Assembly: GCA_027625915.1 (NCBI GenBank)
Contig: JANTQA010000047.1
Location: forward strand, 4,836,001 to 4,900,000
Direction of reading: 5' to 3'
Origin: Anaeramoeba flamelloides
Taxonomy: Eukaryota > Metamonada > Anaeramoebidae
Length of the DNA: 64,000 bases
Shown piece after piece: positions 22,639 to 34,736 of the stretch. How positions within the stretch are numbered: the stretch's first letter is position 1; the number at the start of each line of letters is the position of its first letter. A program made the translations under genes and the position numbers. The notes beneath the pieces are model-generated. The model searched no databases. It saw only the letters and a program-made list of their open reading frames with translations, and had not been told where the DNA came from.

Positions 22639-23420
22639 TTACAATGTCGAGTCAAGAAATTTTGGAGAGGAATGTTCAAAATCGGTCACAGTTAAGAACA
22701 CACAATATATGAGGAGTTTCATGTTTGATCGCTTTCGGAAGTTTCTTAATAAGCGGACAATAAAAGCGGAGATAGAAACCCATTGAAAAGTTGAACGATC
22801 TGGTTTGTTTCTGTATGAATTTAAACCAAGTTTTATCACCGATGTATGAAAATGTAAAATTTAACTTCAGTGTTTACAGTAACTTCATTGGGAGAAAAAG
22901 ATCCTTTGAAGAGTAAGTTCTTCAAAGTACCAGTGCAAAATAACAAATTGGTTAAAAATGTGTTTCTTTGTTTTTTATTGTGTAGAGTCAGATCCGAGTT
23001 AAAAAATAAATAGCACCTCATATTGCTTCATTTGTTCAAAAATCACCTTTTATGTTTACTCGTTTTGGTTTTCCTTCCAGACTCAAAATATGATATTGTT
23101 CTAGTGCTAAGATTATATTAATCGTCGTCGTTCTTCGAACTCCTCAATATAATCTTATATCACTTCCAACAATATCATATTTCTCGTTCTTCCAGGCCAA
23201 ACTAGCAACATAACAAGGTGATTGTTTCCAAATCAAATCAATAAAGAACGGAATGTTTTTTTTAATTACTTTCCCAAATATAAAAATAGAAACTAAAAGA
23301 ATAATATTACAGGTCTTTAATAATTCACAAAAGCAATAATCCCCAAATTAACTCTTTTTTAAATCTATTCAATCCAAAGATTAACTCAATAATCATCAGC
23401 ATAAAAAGATATAAATTAAG
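22639..23420 (-). pseudogene. Broken or micro-intron coding region, product unrecognised
   Basis: A long minus-strand stretch reads like protein in patches that change frame. In order they contain KNIPFFIDLIWKQSPCYVAS and LAWKNEKYDIVG (about 23180-23280), TTTINIILALEQYHILSLEG and KPKRVNIKG (about 23060-23140), LKNLLFKGSFSPNEVTVNTE and VKFYIFIH (about 22845-22925), then RNKPDRSTFQWVSISAFIV (about 22760-22815) and LPKAIKHETPHILCVLNCDR. Some joins would work as GT-AG introns of 21 and 29 nt. At least one other join, near 22760, needs a one-base shift. Either this is a decaying gene or an active one with tiny introns plus a base error. Plus-strand frames are also partly open, so strand is not certain. 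Confidence 0.3.
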
Positions 23421-24310
23421 TATTTTTATTTTATTTTTATAAAAAACTAGTTAAAATATCAATATATTGACACTATTTGCGAAATAATTTGTTACAATAA
23501 GCATTTTTTTAATAATTTAATTATTTTCAAAAAAACAGATTTTTTCAGCAACTAATTTATGTTTTTGAACAAATTTTAGTAAGATCTTTTTCAACTTTGA
23601 AATCTGAATATTGATAGTCCCCACTTATAACTTGTAACAGAATGCTGCTTTTTTTTTGAGTTGTTTTACTTATACAAGGATCATTTTTAATTGGTTAGAT
23701 CAACTTTTCAGTGCTATTTGGAATATAATTGTGAGAGTTAATAGAAAGGTAGTTGACTAGTCCATCAAGTAAACAAATATCAAATCGATTGTAATTATAA
23801 AATAGTAAATGTTCTAATTTATAAATATTTTATTATCTTTTTTTATTCATTGAATATATATATATAAATAAATTAGGTTGATTACTATGTTAAAATAGAA
23901 TTCAAAACCTAATATAAAACCAAAAAACAAAGCATTTTCAATTTAAAAAAATTTAGATATTAATTCGTAAGATAAGAATATTGAATATTTCTCGATTGTT
24001 ATGATTCTATTATTCTGGCTTAATTGGCTTTTAGATTTTAGAATAGGTATTAATTTAGTTTGAAGGAATTTCAGTTTAATATATCTTTATTTATCAGTGA
24101 AAAATAAGTAAAAAAAGATAATAAAATATTTATAAATTAGTACATTTACTATTTTATAATTAAAATCTATTTATGATTTTTTTTCAGGAATGGTAATATA
24201 GTTTACATTTCATAGAAACACAATTTAATTTTTTAACCTATCAGTTTTCTACAATAATTTCTTTGTTAAAACAAATTATTCAACAATTTTTCGTTCAATT
24301 TTCTCACGAA
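23421..24310. other. A+T-rich intergenic DNA
   Basis: No gene or intact repeat recognised. A short (AT)n run lies near 23857-23870. Confidence 0.45.
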
Positions 24311-24769
24311 AAGAATAGCACAATCCATACAAACACTTTCAAGACTTTTTCGAACTTTCAGACTGACAGTCTGCAAGATTTCAGTCTCTGATATTCTTTT
24401 GTATTTTTTTCAAATTTTAAATATTTGATATAAACTTTTATAAATGCCAAAAAAGGGGAAAAAAATAATAATTAACAAAAGATAACCTTTTGAATTTAAT
24501 TGAAATTGTCAAAAGTTATCAAAAAGAAAAATATTGGTTAACTTTCAATAATCTGAAACTCTTTTTATAAAAAACTAAAATTGGAAAGTTGTTTAAATTA
24601 CATGTTTTTAAAAGTTTGACTTGTAAAAACTTTTAAATTGAAAGTTATTGCATTGTGATCTTGTAATAACTTTCAAAATGTTGAACAATTTCAAAACAAC
24701 AAAATGTTGCCAAGTAAAAAAAGTGACTACAATTTTTGTGCTATTCTTTGTCTTGCTGATTTAAAACTA
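24311..24769 (+). repeat. 458-bp dispersed repeat, copy 2, upstream of SEC20
   Basis: A direct copy of 15752-16209, 8.5 kb away. The same three hairpins are kept: CAGACTGACAGTCTG at 24359-24373, AAAAGTTT with AAACTTTT near 24611-24635, and GAAAGTTATT with AATAACTTTC at 24640-24674. It ends at the same base as copy 1 (GCTGATTTAAAACT) and lies 450 bp before the SEC20 start, on the same strand. Both copies precede a gene in the same orientation, which is compatible with a promoter-bearing repeat. Confidence 0.7.
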
Positions 24770-25219
24770 TGTTAACTCTTTTTTCAAAAAATTTCATCTG
24801 GAATAATCTTTTGACAATTAACTTTTTGACAATGTTCCTTTGTATTTAAACCAATAAAATTCTTTATATATGGTGTTACTAAAATAATTGAAAAATGGAA
24901 TTTGAACTAAAAACTTTGTTTGATTTTTTTAATGAATTGATCTCTTTTGATTTTTATTTTAATAATCTCTTTATGTCTCGAGACTTTAGAACTTATCACA
25001 AACTTCGATAACAATAAAAAACAATAAGTTCTCTCAAATTTTCAAAACTTGAAAAAAATTTAATTTACAACACATTTTTTACCGAAAAATCCAAAAACAA
25101 ATTTCATTTTTTACTCTTTATTTCTTTGAAACAAACAAGACAGTTTAATTAAAAAATAGAAACAATTTCCAAAACAATAAAGTTTGTTCATCCAGTTTTT
25201 GGTTATTATTGATTAATTA

Positions 25220-25876
25220 ATGAACAACAAAAACAAAAACAAAAATCTCTCTGAGCAATTGGATACACTTTATGATTTAATTACAAAAATTGTAGAATCA
25301 CCTCAAAGGTCCGATCTGCTTCCACTTGCAAAGCGAACGCTTTTTGATTTAAAAGATCAGGTAAGGCTATTTCAGAACCATGAACAAGAGAACCTGGATG
25401 AAATAAGTGAGTCTGATAAAATATTGTCTGCTCGAATTGGGCAGTGCACAAGATTGTATCGGAAGGCAGCACTGTTAGTTGAACAGTACAACCGAAAGCA
25501 AGAAGAAGAACAACGAAGAATGTTGTTATCCGACGGCGAAGCGCTCTTGCGCCGAAAAGGATCTCAGCTGGAGAAAACCATTGAGAACGAATTCCAATCC
25601 TCAAAGGAACTGACAAACTCTTTAAAAAGAACTGCTCGCCTGTTAGACTCGGAAGTCCAACGAGGAGAAGGATCTTTACAAACATTAATCAAGTCCTCTG
25701 AAGAAATAAGGTTGTCTCTGAAAGAAAATATGGGGTATGAAGAAAATATTCAGAGGGGTAGAAAATTGGTCACAGGATTAAAAAGACGTGAATTTTTTGA
25801 TAACATTTGGTTAACTCTTGCTTCAATATTTTTTGTTTGTACAATTTTCTTTATTCTCTATAAAAGAATTTTTTGA
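25220..25876 (+). CDS. SEC20: Sec20/BNIP1-family SNARE
   Basis: A single-exon 218-residue protein, about the length of human BNIP1. Sec20 is the Qb-SNARE of the ER-resident complex (with Ufe1/syntaxin-18, Use1 and Sec22) that receives COPI vesicles returning from the Golgi. A helical N-terminal half rich in Leu, Glu and Lys is followed by a SNARE helix at about 130-172 (LTNSLKRTARLLDSEVQRGE and on). Next comes the family signature IQRGRKLVTGLKRREFFDNI (178-196; compare the GRKL.TKY.RRE.TD motif of Sec20 proteins), a tail-anchor membrane segment at about 196-214, and a short KRIF end. No HDEL-type signal is present. The ATG at 25220 follows in-frame stop codons. A dispersed repeat lies upstream. 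Confidence 0.88.
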   Translation: MNNKNKNKNLSEQLDTLYDLITKIVESPQRSDLLPLAKRTLFDLKDQVRLFQNHEQENLDEISESDKILSARIGQCTRLYRKAALLVEQYNRKQEEEQRRMLLSDGEALLRRKGSQLEKTIENEFQSSKELTNSLKRTARLLDSEVQRGEGSLQTLIKSSEEIRLSLKENMGYEENIQRGRKLVTGLKRREFFDNIWLTLASIFFVCTIFFILYKRIF

Positions 25877-25916
25877 TTCCCGTTTTGGGTTTTGTAATTC
25901 CCATTTTGAGATTTCT

Positions 25917-26128
25917 ATGCTTTTCTCGTGTTTTTTTTTTTGAATATTTTTGCTTGGTTCACTAAAAACATCCACATCCTTTTGATCCCTATCCTAGTGT
26001 TAGTTTCATTTTTGATACCTTTTCTTTTAAAAAGATCAAGAATTATAAGCAAACGAAAACCACAATCAAACCAAGCAAAATATGACAATTATAATATCAA
26101 GGCAACTAGCAAATATTTTTACAGTTAG
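25917..26128 (+). CDS. Possible small single-pass membrane protein, start uncertain
   Basis: A frame ending at 26128 contains FAWFTKNIHILLIPILVLVS and FLIPFLLKRSRIISKRK, a convincing hydrophobic helix followed by a basic tail and a polar C-terminus. It lacks an in-frame ATG. The nearest ATG (25917) sits just before an 11-T run and is out of frame by one base, so a miscounted homopolymer would join them. It begins only 40 bp after the SEC20 stop. It may be a real small gene, an alternative SEC20 tail, or chance. No family is recognised. Confidence 0.3.
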
Positions 26129-28904
26129 AAACAAATTCTCTTAAATTATTGTCATTTTGGAAAATTGACGTGCATTATTTTATTAAAGTATTTAACTGTT
26201 TAGTCCTTAATTTAAAAATGAAACTAATTTATCAAGAGATAGACTTTTGTTGGTTATTGTCTTAAGTTTTAAAGGTTGGTATATTTTTTTTATTTGTTAT
26301 TAATATTGATAATTTTTTTAGATAAAACTCCAAAATCCTATTTTATTCTTTTTAAAAAAAAAATTAAGAAACCGATAATTATTAATAAAACATCATAAGG
26401 AATTAAAAATAATTTTTTTACTCAAAGAATCGAATATTTTTATAAATAATTATCCAATAAATTTATTGTTCTACAAATTTTTAAGTGTTTTTAATTTTTT
26501 TTTCTAAAATATTAAATAAATCCATTTTTGGTATTTTTGAAACCAAAATTTAATATTTCAAATAATACAATCATTTTTTCTTTTTCTTCTCAATTTTGAT
26601 TTTAAAAGACATGTTTTGATGAACTAATAAGTATTTATCAACATTTTGACCTTTCCAATCTTGATTATTTTGGCATTGCAAATAGCATTTCTATTGATAT
26701 TTCAGAGATTATTTGTAGTTTATTTCTTTTTTTTTTTTTTAGACTTTGATATATTTGTTAATTTGTTGATGGTATATAATATGATTTGGTATGTTTTTTA
26801 TTATTAAAATCCAATCAATGTAACTTTTTTAAAGCATAAAATTCTTATATTAATTTATTATTAACGATTAAATAATTTTATTACTTTTATAATAAAGCAA
26901 TTAAAAAAGATAATTATTAGAAATTTTAATATTTTTATCAATATAAAAATTCAAAAAATAACAAATTAAAAAAGAATTTTATTTTTTTAATCGAAATATT
27001 AAATATTTAATATGAATAATTTTCTAAAATATCAATTTAAGCAATTAAAAATAATTTACAAAAGAAATAATTTTATAAAAAATAAGTAAAATCATTTCTT
27101 TTGATACTTTATAATTAAATTAATAAAACCTCTTTAATAAATATTGTGATTGATTCTAAATTTAAAATCATATAAAATATACTTTGAATTTTTAATCAAA
27201 GATAATACAATAACCAGGAGAAATATTAAAAAAAAAAAAAAATAATTAATTTTATTTTTTTTAAATTTCGTGTTTGGAAAAATTTGAAAAAAAGTCTTTT
27301 AAAAACAAAAAATATTTTAATCAAACGAAATTAATTTAGATTTTTAATAATTAATTTTTGATTCAAGTTTTCTTTATAAATAATATCATCTCTTAGATTC
27401 CTAGATTTTAAAAAGTTCATAATTAAGAAAATCAAAAAAATATAAAAAAAAAAAAATTCTCATATTAATCCGAATTAAACTTGTTAATAATGAATTTAAA
27501 TTGGAAATTTATTTGTTGAAAAAACTCAAAAATGTTTAAAAAAAAAATATGATTTTCCTTTAAAATATTTTAATTTATATTTGTTTATTTATTTAACATC
27601 AATTTTTAACCAAGTATTTTCGTTACTGTTAAAAGGTAATCAATAGAGATAATATTTTTTAAAGATCCTTTTAGAGGTTTTAATGATAATATGTATTACC
27701 ATGATATTACCAATAAAATCGCTATAATATTTAAAATCGTGATTAGTCCTACGTTATTTTGAAAAAAAAAAATAATATAACCTCGATATTTCACAGTATT
27801 GCGAAAAAAAGAAAATTATTTTTTTGAAATTCATTAAAAAAAAATCTCTTGATTTTTACGAAAGACTTGAGTCTTTTATGAAACTTTTTAGTTTGAAAAA
27901 TGTTATAAATGGGCTAAATGGGTTAGGGTGTATATTAGAATTTTGAAAGGTTTTGTGGGCCCAAAGTTTTATAAGTAGAATGGGATTTTTTCTTTGTTGT
28001 AAAAAAATTTTTTTCTTTTCATTTTTTTTGTTTTTTCAAAAGTAAAATCTTTTGTTAATTTTATGATCATACTAATAATAAAAATCCATTTTAAGAACTT
28101 GCTTTAAGGAAAATAGATGTCTTTTTTTAAAATGGGGAAATTCCCTTCAGTCGTTAAATGACAAAAAAGAGGAAAGTGTAATTTTCCTACTTATTGGTGA
28201 TCTATTCAAGAACCTTTTAAATCCTATTTGTGTTTTCAGTACAATAAAAAAATATAATCAGTGAAAAATAACAAGAAGAAAACAAGTTTTTCAAATAATC
28301 TTAATGGTTGGTGATTATGTGTCAGAGTTATTGAGTAAGATTTGAAAAGTTATTTTTCACCTTTAAACTTTCAGAGAATGAAAAAATGAGTAAACACCAA
28401 GAATACAGTTTTTTAGACAAAATATGAAGATTTTGTAGTTTTAAAAGCGTTTCTATTCATTAATTTTATTATGAAAAGATGTGGTGAGAAACTATCATCA
28501 CTTTAGTTATCACATTTGCTGATCTAGAGGATAGATCGGTTTGTCAACCAAACCAATATAAAATACAAAGAAAATCTTGATCTGATCCCTGATTGAATCA
28601 ATTTTCTTTTTTGTTGTTTTATTAAAAGAATAATTTTTTTTATTTCTTTCCATGTTTTAAAAAAAAGATATATTATGAGTTATTATCCTACATAAATTAT
28701 GGCTGGAATAGTAAATTTTTAAATACAATTTTAGAGTTTCAGGAAGTGCCTTCAAGTGTAGACAACTACCGTTTAGTGTTTTCAAGTGCCAATATTATTT
28801 TGGAATTTCAGAAATTAAACCAAAAAATTTTGAAATTTTCAGTTTATTTCTTAAATTAAAAACAAAATTAACAGCCGTGTTCTTGAAAATTTCTGTTCTA
28901 TATG
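26129..28904. other. Gene desert, extremely A+T-rich
   Basis: About 2.8 kb with no frame, RNA gene or intact transposon I can support. A short palindromic patch (GATCTAGAGGATAGATC) lies at about 28522-28538. Confidence 0.45.
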
Positions 28905-29215
28905 TTAAGTGTTCTAGTTTTTTTTTTGAGGTTTTTTTGAGGTTTTATATTTTATTTGTGGTGTATTCTAGGTTTTTTTGAGGTTATCTATTTTATTTGT
29001 GAAGTGTTCTAGGTTTTTTTAAGTGTTCTATTTATTTGGAAAATCAATAGATTTTATAAATAAAATAGAAAACTAAAGAAAAAATAACAGTGGTTTACAG
29101 AATTTGAGGGAATATAGAAAAATCTTATATTTTAACAATTCTTTTAAATTCTAGAAAAACTTACAAATAAATAAAAAACTCAAAAAAACCTAACGAAAAG
29201 TGTCCTAGTGATTTT
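28905..29215. repeat. Tandem and inverted AGGTTTTTTTGAGG repeat, copy 2
   Basis: The same ~40-bp unit as at 18744 (AAGTGTTCTAGGTTTTTTTG, GAGGTTATCTATTTTATTTG) occurs here about three times, followed by inverted remnants (AAATAGAAAACT, CTCAAAAAAACCTAACG). The shared unit in two places ten kilobases apart marks it as a dispersed element. Confidence 0.6.
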
Positions 29216-29502
29216 TTTTGATTTGAGCAATAAACTGAAAATTTATTTAATTTTCGGTTTATTTCTCACATTAAAAAAAAAACATAAACATAAACTGGAG
29301 GTAATATAGTTGAGTCACCTCTCTTAAGTAATAAAAAAAAAAAAAAAATAATTTTTTTTTAATTAAGCTTTTTTTTGATCAATCAAAAATTATTCTTTTT
29401 AAAAAAATATCATTGAATTAACTTGAAAGTCATCAAATATTATATTCCGATTAATTTTTACTTCCAATATATTGAAATTTATCATGATTTTTATACAATT
29501 AT

Positions 29503-29994
29503 CTTCTGTTGTCAAAATAAAGTATGTAAAGAAAAGTTTAACCTGTGTTCCAAAATAAAATGCGAGTTTTTTTGTGATCTAAGACCTATTCATTAATTGA
29601 ACAAAGAAACCACCAACAAATCATAAGTAAATATGGTGTTGGTTTTTTAAAGTTCTTATTACTTTAAAAAGAAATTAAAAAAATAAAGGATCAAATTGGA
29701 AAATTTACCTCAAAAATAGAGTAAATTTTTCAGAAAATCATTTTTATAATAAAAAAAAAACAACATCTTTCAAAAAAACTAAGAATATTTTGAAAAATCA
29801 TTAACAAATGGCATCCCAAATTTAAAAATTTACTGAAAAGATTCAAGAAATTAACTTTCAAAACGGAGTGTAACTTGTGAATACTACTGGGTAGAAAATT
29901 GGTTGTTTCATTGGAACAATTAGAAAAAAAATTACGGATTATATTTTATAGTACTGGTTATAGTCGTTGAGCACACATTATTTTGATCACTGTA
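29503..29994. mobile_element. Tc1/mariner-like MITE, TACTGT family, copy 4
   Basis: The left end TTCTGTTGTCAAAATAA and right end CACATTATTTTGATCACTG match the family. The interior aligns with 6293-6770 throughout (GATCTAAGACCTATTCATTA, AAAGGATCAAATTGGAAAAT). It is more diverged than the two left-hand copies. Confidence 0.7.
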
Positions 29995-31169
29995 AATTTT
30001 TTTGAATAATGAAATTTGTAATATTAATGCAAGTTTGTGTTTATCACATTTTTTGAAAATTTAAATATAATTTATTACTTTTAAAGTTTTGACGACACTA
30101 CACCTCTGATAAAAAAGAAAATATAGAAAGAGTTTGAGTTCTTTTAAAAAAGTGATTAGCAAAAATTTTCAAAAGTGGCTACTCAGATCACCTAAAAGGT
30201 TTGCTCAAACGTTCTGAAAAAAGTGTCTAAAAACTTTTAGTACTCACTTTTTACAAACCTCAATATCTAAAAAAAAAAACGTTTTGAAAAATTGGTTCAA
30301 ATATCCCTTGAAATCCTTCGAACGAGTTTAATCAAAAGGTAGAGTTTACAACAAGAAACAAAACAATACTTTTAAGTTTTTCCAATCAGAGACTAATAAA
30401 AAAAATTGCGAATAAATTCCAGAAATTTAGGTGTTTGTTCTTCACATTTTGGGAAATACACTTGATTCGCTTCAATGAAAATCCACAAGTTCTTAGACTT
30501 GAATATAATTTATTTGACCATCAAGCAAAAAAATTGTGAAGTTTTCATATTTGAAATACAGTAAAAGAAATTTCATTATTGAAACTGTTATCAATTAATA
30601 AATTAAAAATTACTGTCCTTATAAATCCTTGTCTTCAATATGGCATCTTTTATGTGTAATTGGTTATTAAAAAAAAATTTTCTTTGTTGTGTTTTGAGAT
30701 TCTTTGATTTTTCAAAAAATTCAAAACCAAAAGCACCTTGGTTGTGGGGTTTATCTTCAAAAAAAGTTTCTTTTTGAGTGTCGTTTTTTTTGTTTTTTTT
30801 TTGTTGTTCGAAATATTTATGTTTTTTTTAAAAAAGAAAAAAAAAAAAAAAAAAAAGCAAACAAGAAAAAAAGATAAAAAAAATAGAATTTGAAGTTTGT
30901 TTGTTTGCTTTTAACAAAGTAACATTTGAAAAAAAAAGAAAAATAACAGTTTTATTTATATATTTTCGAAGTCAGTAACTGATCACTTAAAGATGTTTTG
31001 TTTTCATAGATTTATGTTTTATGTTTACGTGTTGTGTTTTTTGTTTTTCAAAAAGAGTTTAAAAAATAAAAAGAAAACAAGATTCAGCTATATTACGATT
31101 CTTGCTTTAAAAAATATAAAGCAATGGAAAATGAAATCTTTTTCTTTTTTTTTTTAAAAAGAAATTTGT
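29995..31169. other. Intergenic DNA downstream of the eS28 gene
   Basis: No assured gene. A minus-strand frame at about 30590-30830 is free of stops but has no ATG and is Lys/Asn-rich, so I leave it out. The part near 31169 is the eS28 3' flank. Poly-A and poly-T tracts at about 30780-30860 mark the densest low-complexity zone. Confidence 0.45.
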
Positions 31170-31624
31170 TTATCTAAATCTACGTGCTTGTCTTTCGGAT
31201 TCCATAAGGACAAGAATGTCTCCTTCTTTAACTGGCCCTTTGACATTACGGATCAAATTTCTTGTGTTGTCATCAATGAATTCAACACGAACTTGGCTTA
31301 CACCACCTGATGCACCAGTTCTTCCAAGTACTTTTGTAACGGTTACGAGTGTTTTTTCGTCCTAATTGAGATTGAAGTTTGAAGAAAACAAAAAATAAAA
31401 AAAAAATTAAAAAGATCTTGTCAAAAAGCAAAATTAAATAAAAAAAAAAAAAAAAAAAAAGGAAAACTTACGGTAGACTAAAGAAACAAAGATCCAATTT
31501 AAATTAAGTGAGTACCAAAGAGAAATAAAAAATAAAAAAAAAAAAAAAAAAAAAAGAAAAGAAAAGAATAAATTGATTGATTTAAGAGTTGCTGTGTGAA
31601 GAGAAATTTTAAAGTAGTTACCAT
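31170..31624 (-). CDS. RPS28: 40S ribosomal protein eS28, three exons
   Basis: Exons on the minus strand are 31622-31624 (the ATG alone), 31472-31477 (6 nt, TCTACC) and 31170-31361. The introns are 144 and 110 nt, each GT-AG: donors GTAACT and GTAAGT, acceptors TTTCTTTAG and CTCAATTAG. The product is 66 residues, [20 protein letters not shown] followed by [20 protein letters not shown] and [20 protein letters not shown], ending QARRFR. It is collinear with yeast and human eS28 (67 and 69 residues), with the hallmark KVLGRTG, QVRVEF and RNVKGPV. eS28 sits on the small-subunit platform near the mRNA exit channel. Skipping the 6-nt exon would still give a good frame (MDEKTL...), so both isoforms are possible. 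Confidence 0.9.
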
Positions 31625-33044
31625 ATTAATTCTATATTTGTGAAGAGTAAATGAAAAAAAATGAAAGCAATAAAATTATCTTTCCTTCTCTTTATTCTTC
31701 ATCCTAAAATATCTCTAATTGGATCTAGTTGAAGTTTGGTTTGTGCTTAATTGTATTACCAAAAAAGCACAATTAAACTTGTGTGGTTCTTATAAATCCC
31801 ATTCAAAGAATCCAAATCAATCATCAAATTCTGCAATTCTAAATAGGAAAGATTTCGAGGAGAGTATGTTGATAATTAAATGATTTAAAAATACATTAAC
31901 TTTTTCATTCTTTTTTGAAAAAGTTAAATGTAAAATTTTTGAACTTGACATTTTCTCCCAATAGTTTTAAAAAAGTTTTTTTTTCCCTTTGAAATTTCAA
32001 AGAAGTCCAAGACAATTTACACAAAGTGATCTTGAATTAAGATTTTTATGATACGATTTAATTTGAAAATAGATCAAACCCTTATTTTTAAAAGACCGAG
32101 GAAAAAATGGAAGGGGGAGACAAAATTTTGACTATTTGAAATCAAGAGTTCTGTAAAAAATTTCCGTTTTTCAACTACTATTATTTGAATAATAAATAGG
32201 TACAAATTTTTCATTTTATTCTTCATTATTTTTGTCTTTTTTAATAACAAAACTAACAAGGATAAATTGGAGATACTCAAAGTAGGTAGGAATTATCTAA
32301 TTATTTCATTTTCGTTATTTTTTTTACATTGTATGAAAAATCAAAATTCGACAGTTTAAATTAAACCATCTTGGAATATTAATTTTTACAGAATTTACAA
32401 TTTCCTTTATTATTAGTTTTTTTTATTATTTTTTAAATTTATATAACAATTTTAAAACCATAATTCAACGAATAGAAAATAATTGATAACCCCCCCCCAA
32501 AAAAAAAAAAAAAAAAAAAAAAAAAATTCAAATAATTTTATTTAATATTTTTGAATTAAATCAAATAAAAAACCTTTTAATCCATAAAATAACCTACCCT
32601 AAAATTAAAAAAAAAATCTTTATTAATTTTTAATTATTATTCAGAGATAATCAAATAAACTTAGAAACAAAATTTTTTTTATTATTTTTTTTGTAGTTAG
32701 CAAAAATTTCAAATAAAATATCTGTAAAAATTGAATTTTACAATCTAAATTAATCCATTTATTGAAAAATAATTATTAATCCAAGATTTCTTATCCAATA
32801 ACACTCTTCATTTTATCACTATATTTTTAAATTGTCAAAAATCAAAAAAATGTAAAAATTTTAAAAAAAAATTATTATTCATCAAACTTGAACTATTGGC
32901 CAAATCATTTAAATTCAAAAAAAATATTTGTTGAAAAAATTTCCAAATTTTACAATAAAAAAAAAATATTAATTTTGTTTAACAATGTAAAATACTATTT
33001 TTTAATTTTTAAATTATTAAGAATCAAATATATATATATATATA
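31625..33044. other. 5' flank of eS28 and A+T-rich spacer
   Basis: The first hundred bases are probably 5' UTR and promoter of the minus-strand eS28 gene. No other gene is seen. A C8 run joined to a long poly-A tract lies near 32491-32526. Confidence 0.4.
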
Positions 33045-33504
33045 ACTGCTGAGAGAAAAAGGCTGGACACAGAAAAATGGTTGGACACCATTTTTAATTG
33101 GGAACATTAGTAAAATTGAAAATCAAATCCTATTAATAACCAGGTGAATTTTATATAAATCCAGGTTTAAAGGTGTTACAAGTTCATTTATCTGTAGTTT
33201 GTGTAGAATACTCATTTGAATGGTTGTTAACTAAAGTAGATCATGCTATTTTAACAAAAATCCAAGTTTTAGTAAAGTTTACTATTAATTCTGAAAATGG
33301 TAATTTTTAAACTTGCTTTAGGGTATCAGCGATAAGGTTTTGAAAAAGTAGAATAACATTAATCGTTATTCTAATAAGTGGATTATTGTTATCTCCTTTA
33401 GTTATTTCACAAACAATTGAAATTAAAAATCATTTTCAGTAATGCTCCCAATTAAAAATGCTGTCCAACTCTTTTTCTGTGTCCAAACTTTTTCTCTCAA
33501 CAGT
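33045..33504. mobile_element. MITE with about 60-bp terminal inverted repeats, CTGTTGAGAG family, copy 2 (intact)
   Basis: The left arm ACTGCTGAGAGAAAAAGGCT, GGACACAGAAAAATGG and ACCATTTTTAATTGGGAAC is mirrored on the right by GCTCCCAATTAAAAATGCTG, TCTGTGTCCAAACTTTTTC and TCTCAACAGT. It follows directly on a (TA)n run. The body is very close to 9663-10101, so both copies probably stem from one recently active source. There is no coding frame. Confidence 0.85.
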
Positions 33505-33653
33505 AAATAAATTCTTTTTCGAATTAAATTTATATGTTTTTTTATTTTCATATCTTTTCAATTAAATATATTAATTACTATTGAATGATAAATAATAAAC
33601 AAAATAAATTACCCACGTGTCGCTTAAATATCTTTTAAAAAGAATAAATTATT

Positions 33654-33854
33654 TACAGTCAGTTCCACTTTTAAAGCACAAACTTTCAACCAAATATCTA
33701 TAAACACAAAAAATATCAAATTAAGGCCAATTTTTTGGAATTTTTCAAAATAAATTGTAAAAAAATAAATTACAAATTCTGTGCCTTAATTTGAGATTTT
33801 TTGTGTTTATAGATATTTGGTTAAAATTTTGTGTATTAAAAGTGGAACTGGCTA
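33654..33854. mobile_element. 200-bp fold-back MITE, TACAGTCAGTTCC family, copy 3
   Basis: The arms TACAGTCAGTTCCACTTTTA and TAAAAGTGGAACTGGCTA bracket a short spacer, with a sub-palindrome ATATCTATAAACACAAAAAA and its inverse. The middle differs from the copies at 13572 and 19932, so it is a distinct subfamily or a partly converted copy. Confidence 0.75.
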
Positions 33855-34736
33855 CATTAAAGCATTTTATATCATTGTTGGTGTTGAAAATCACCCCAAA
33901 AATACCAATAAAAAACGATGAGATTGAATCATTAAAATATCGAAAGATTGTGAAGTTTCAACAAACTTTTCAAAAAAAAAACAAAATTATTATTTTTTTT
34001 TTTTGACAAAATATCACCTCAAATATTGAAATCACTAAACTAGCAAAAGAAATTTTTTTCAAATATTGAAAAATATTTTTTAAGCTATTTATTTATGTGA
34101 GTAACTATATATTTTTTAATTATAAAACTTTCTTTAAATGATAATTTACAAAATTTATATCTTTGAATCTTTTTATCAAAATTGAAATTAAAAATTTTAT
34201 TTTTAAGGAAGTTATTTTATTTGGGGTTTAAAGGGAGATATGATATGACCAGTGGATTATATATCAAGAAAAACAGCATTGGGAAGAATGATTTCTATTT
34301 GAAGCTTATGGTGATATTTTTTATCTTTATTAATAAACCACCCTTTAAATTATTATCACCACACACTTTCATACCAATTGTGAAATAATTTATATAATCA
34401 TTTTTTTTTTTTTTGTAATTTTTGATTTTAATATTTAACAAATTTCGTTACAAAACATAAAATATTATGACATCAATTTTTGCGCTTGTGTTCCAATAAT
34501 AAATTTTAATAAAAAAATTTTAGAATTACTCTATTAATTTTCATCTTTTAATTGTCAAAAAAAAAGGTTTTTTCTGTTTTTTTTTATAAAATCAATTTTT
34601 TTCTTAAAATTTTCTAAAATGGAAACTTATTTATTATAAAACCTCAAAAAAGTTCAAGAAAAAATTAAATTTTTGATATTATTAACTTTAATAGGCAATT
34701 TAAAAAAAAATTTTAAAAAATTTTAAAAATTAAAAA
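33855..34736. other. A+T-rich intergenic DNA
   Basis: No gene or complete repeat recognised. Several short plus-strand frames here are low-complexity and Phe/Lys-rich. Confidence 0.4.

Noticed and set aside
25281-25685. A 134-residue minus-strand frame
   Set aside because: It is antisense to SEC20, and the Sec20 signature on the plus strand is clear.
30590-30830. A Lys/Asn-rich stop-free minus-strand frame
   Set aside because: It has no ATG and no acceptor upstream, and poly-A and poly-T tracts alone can give such frames.
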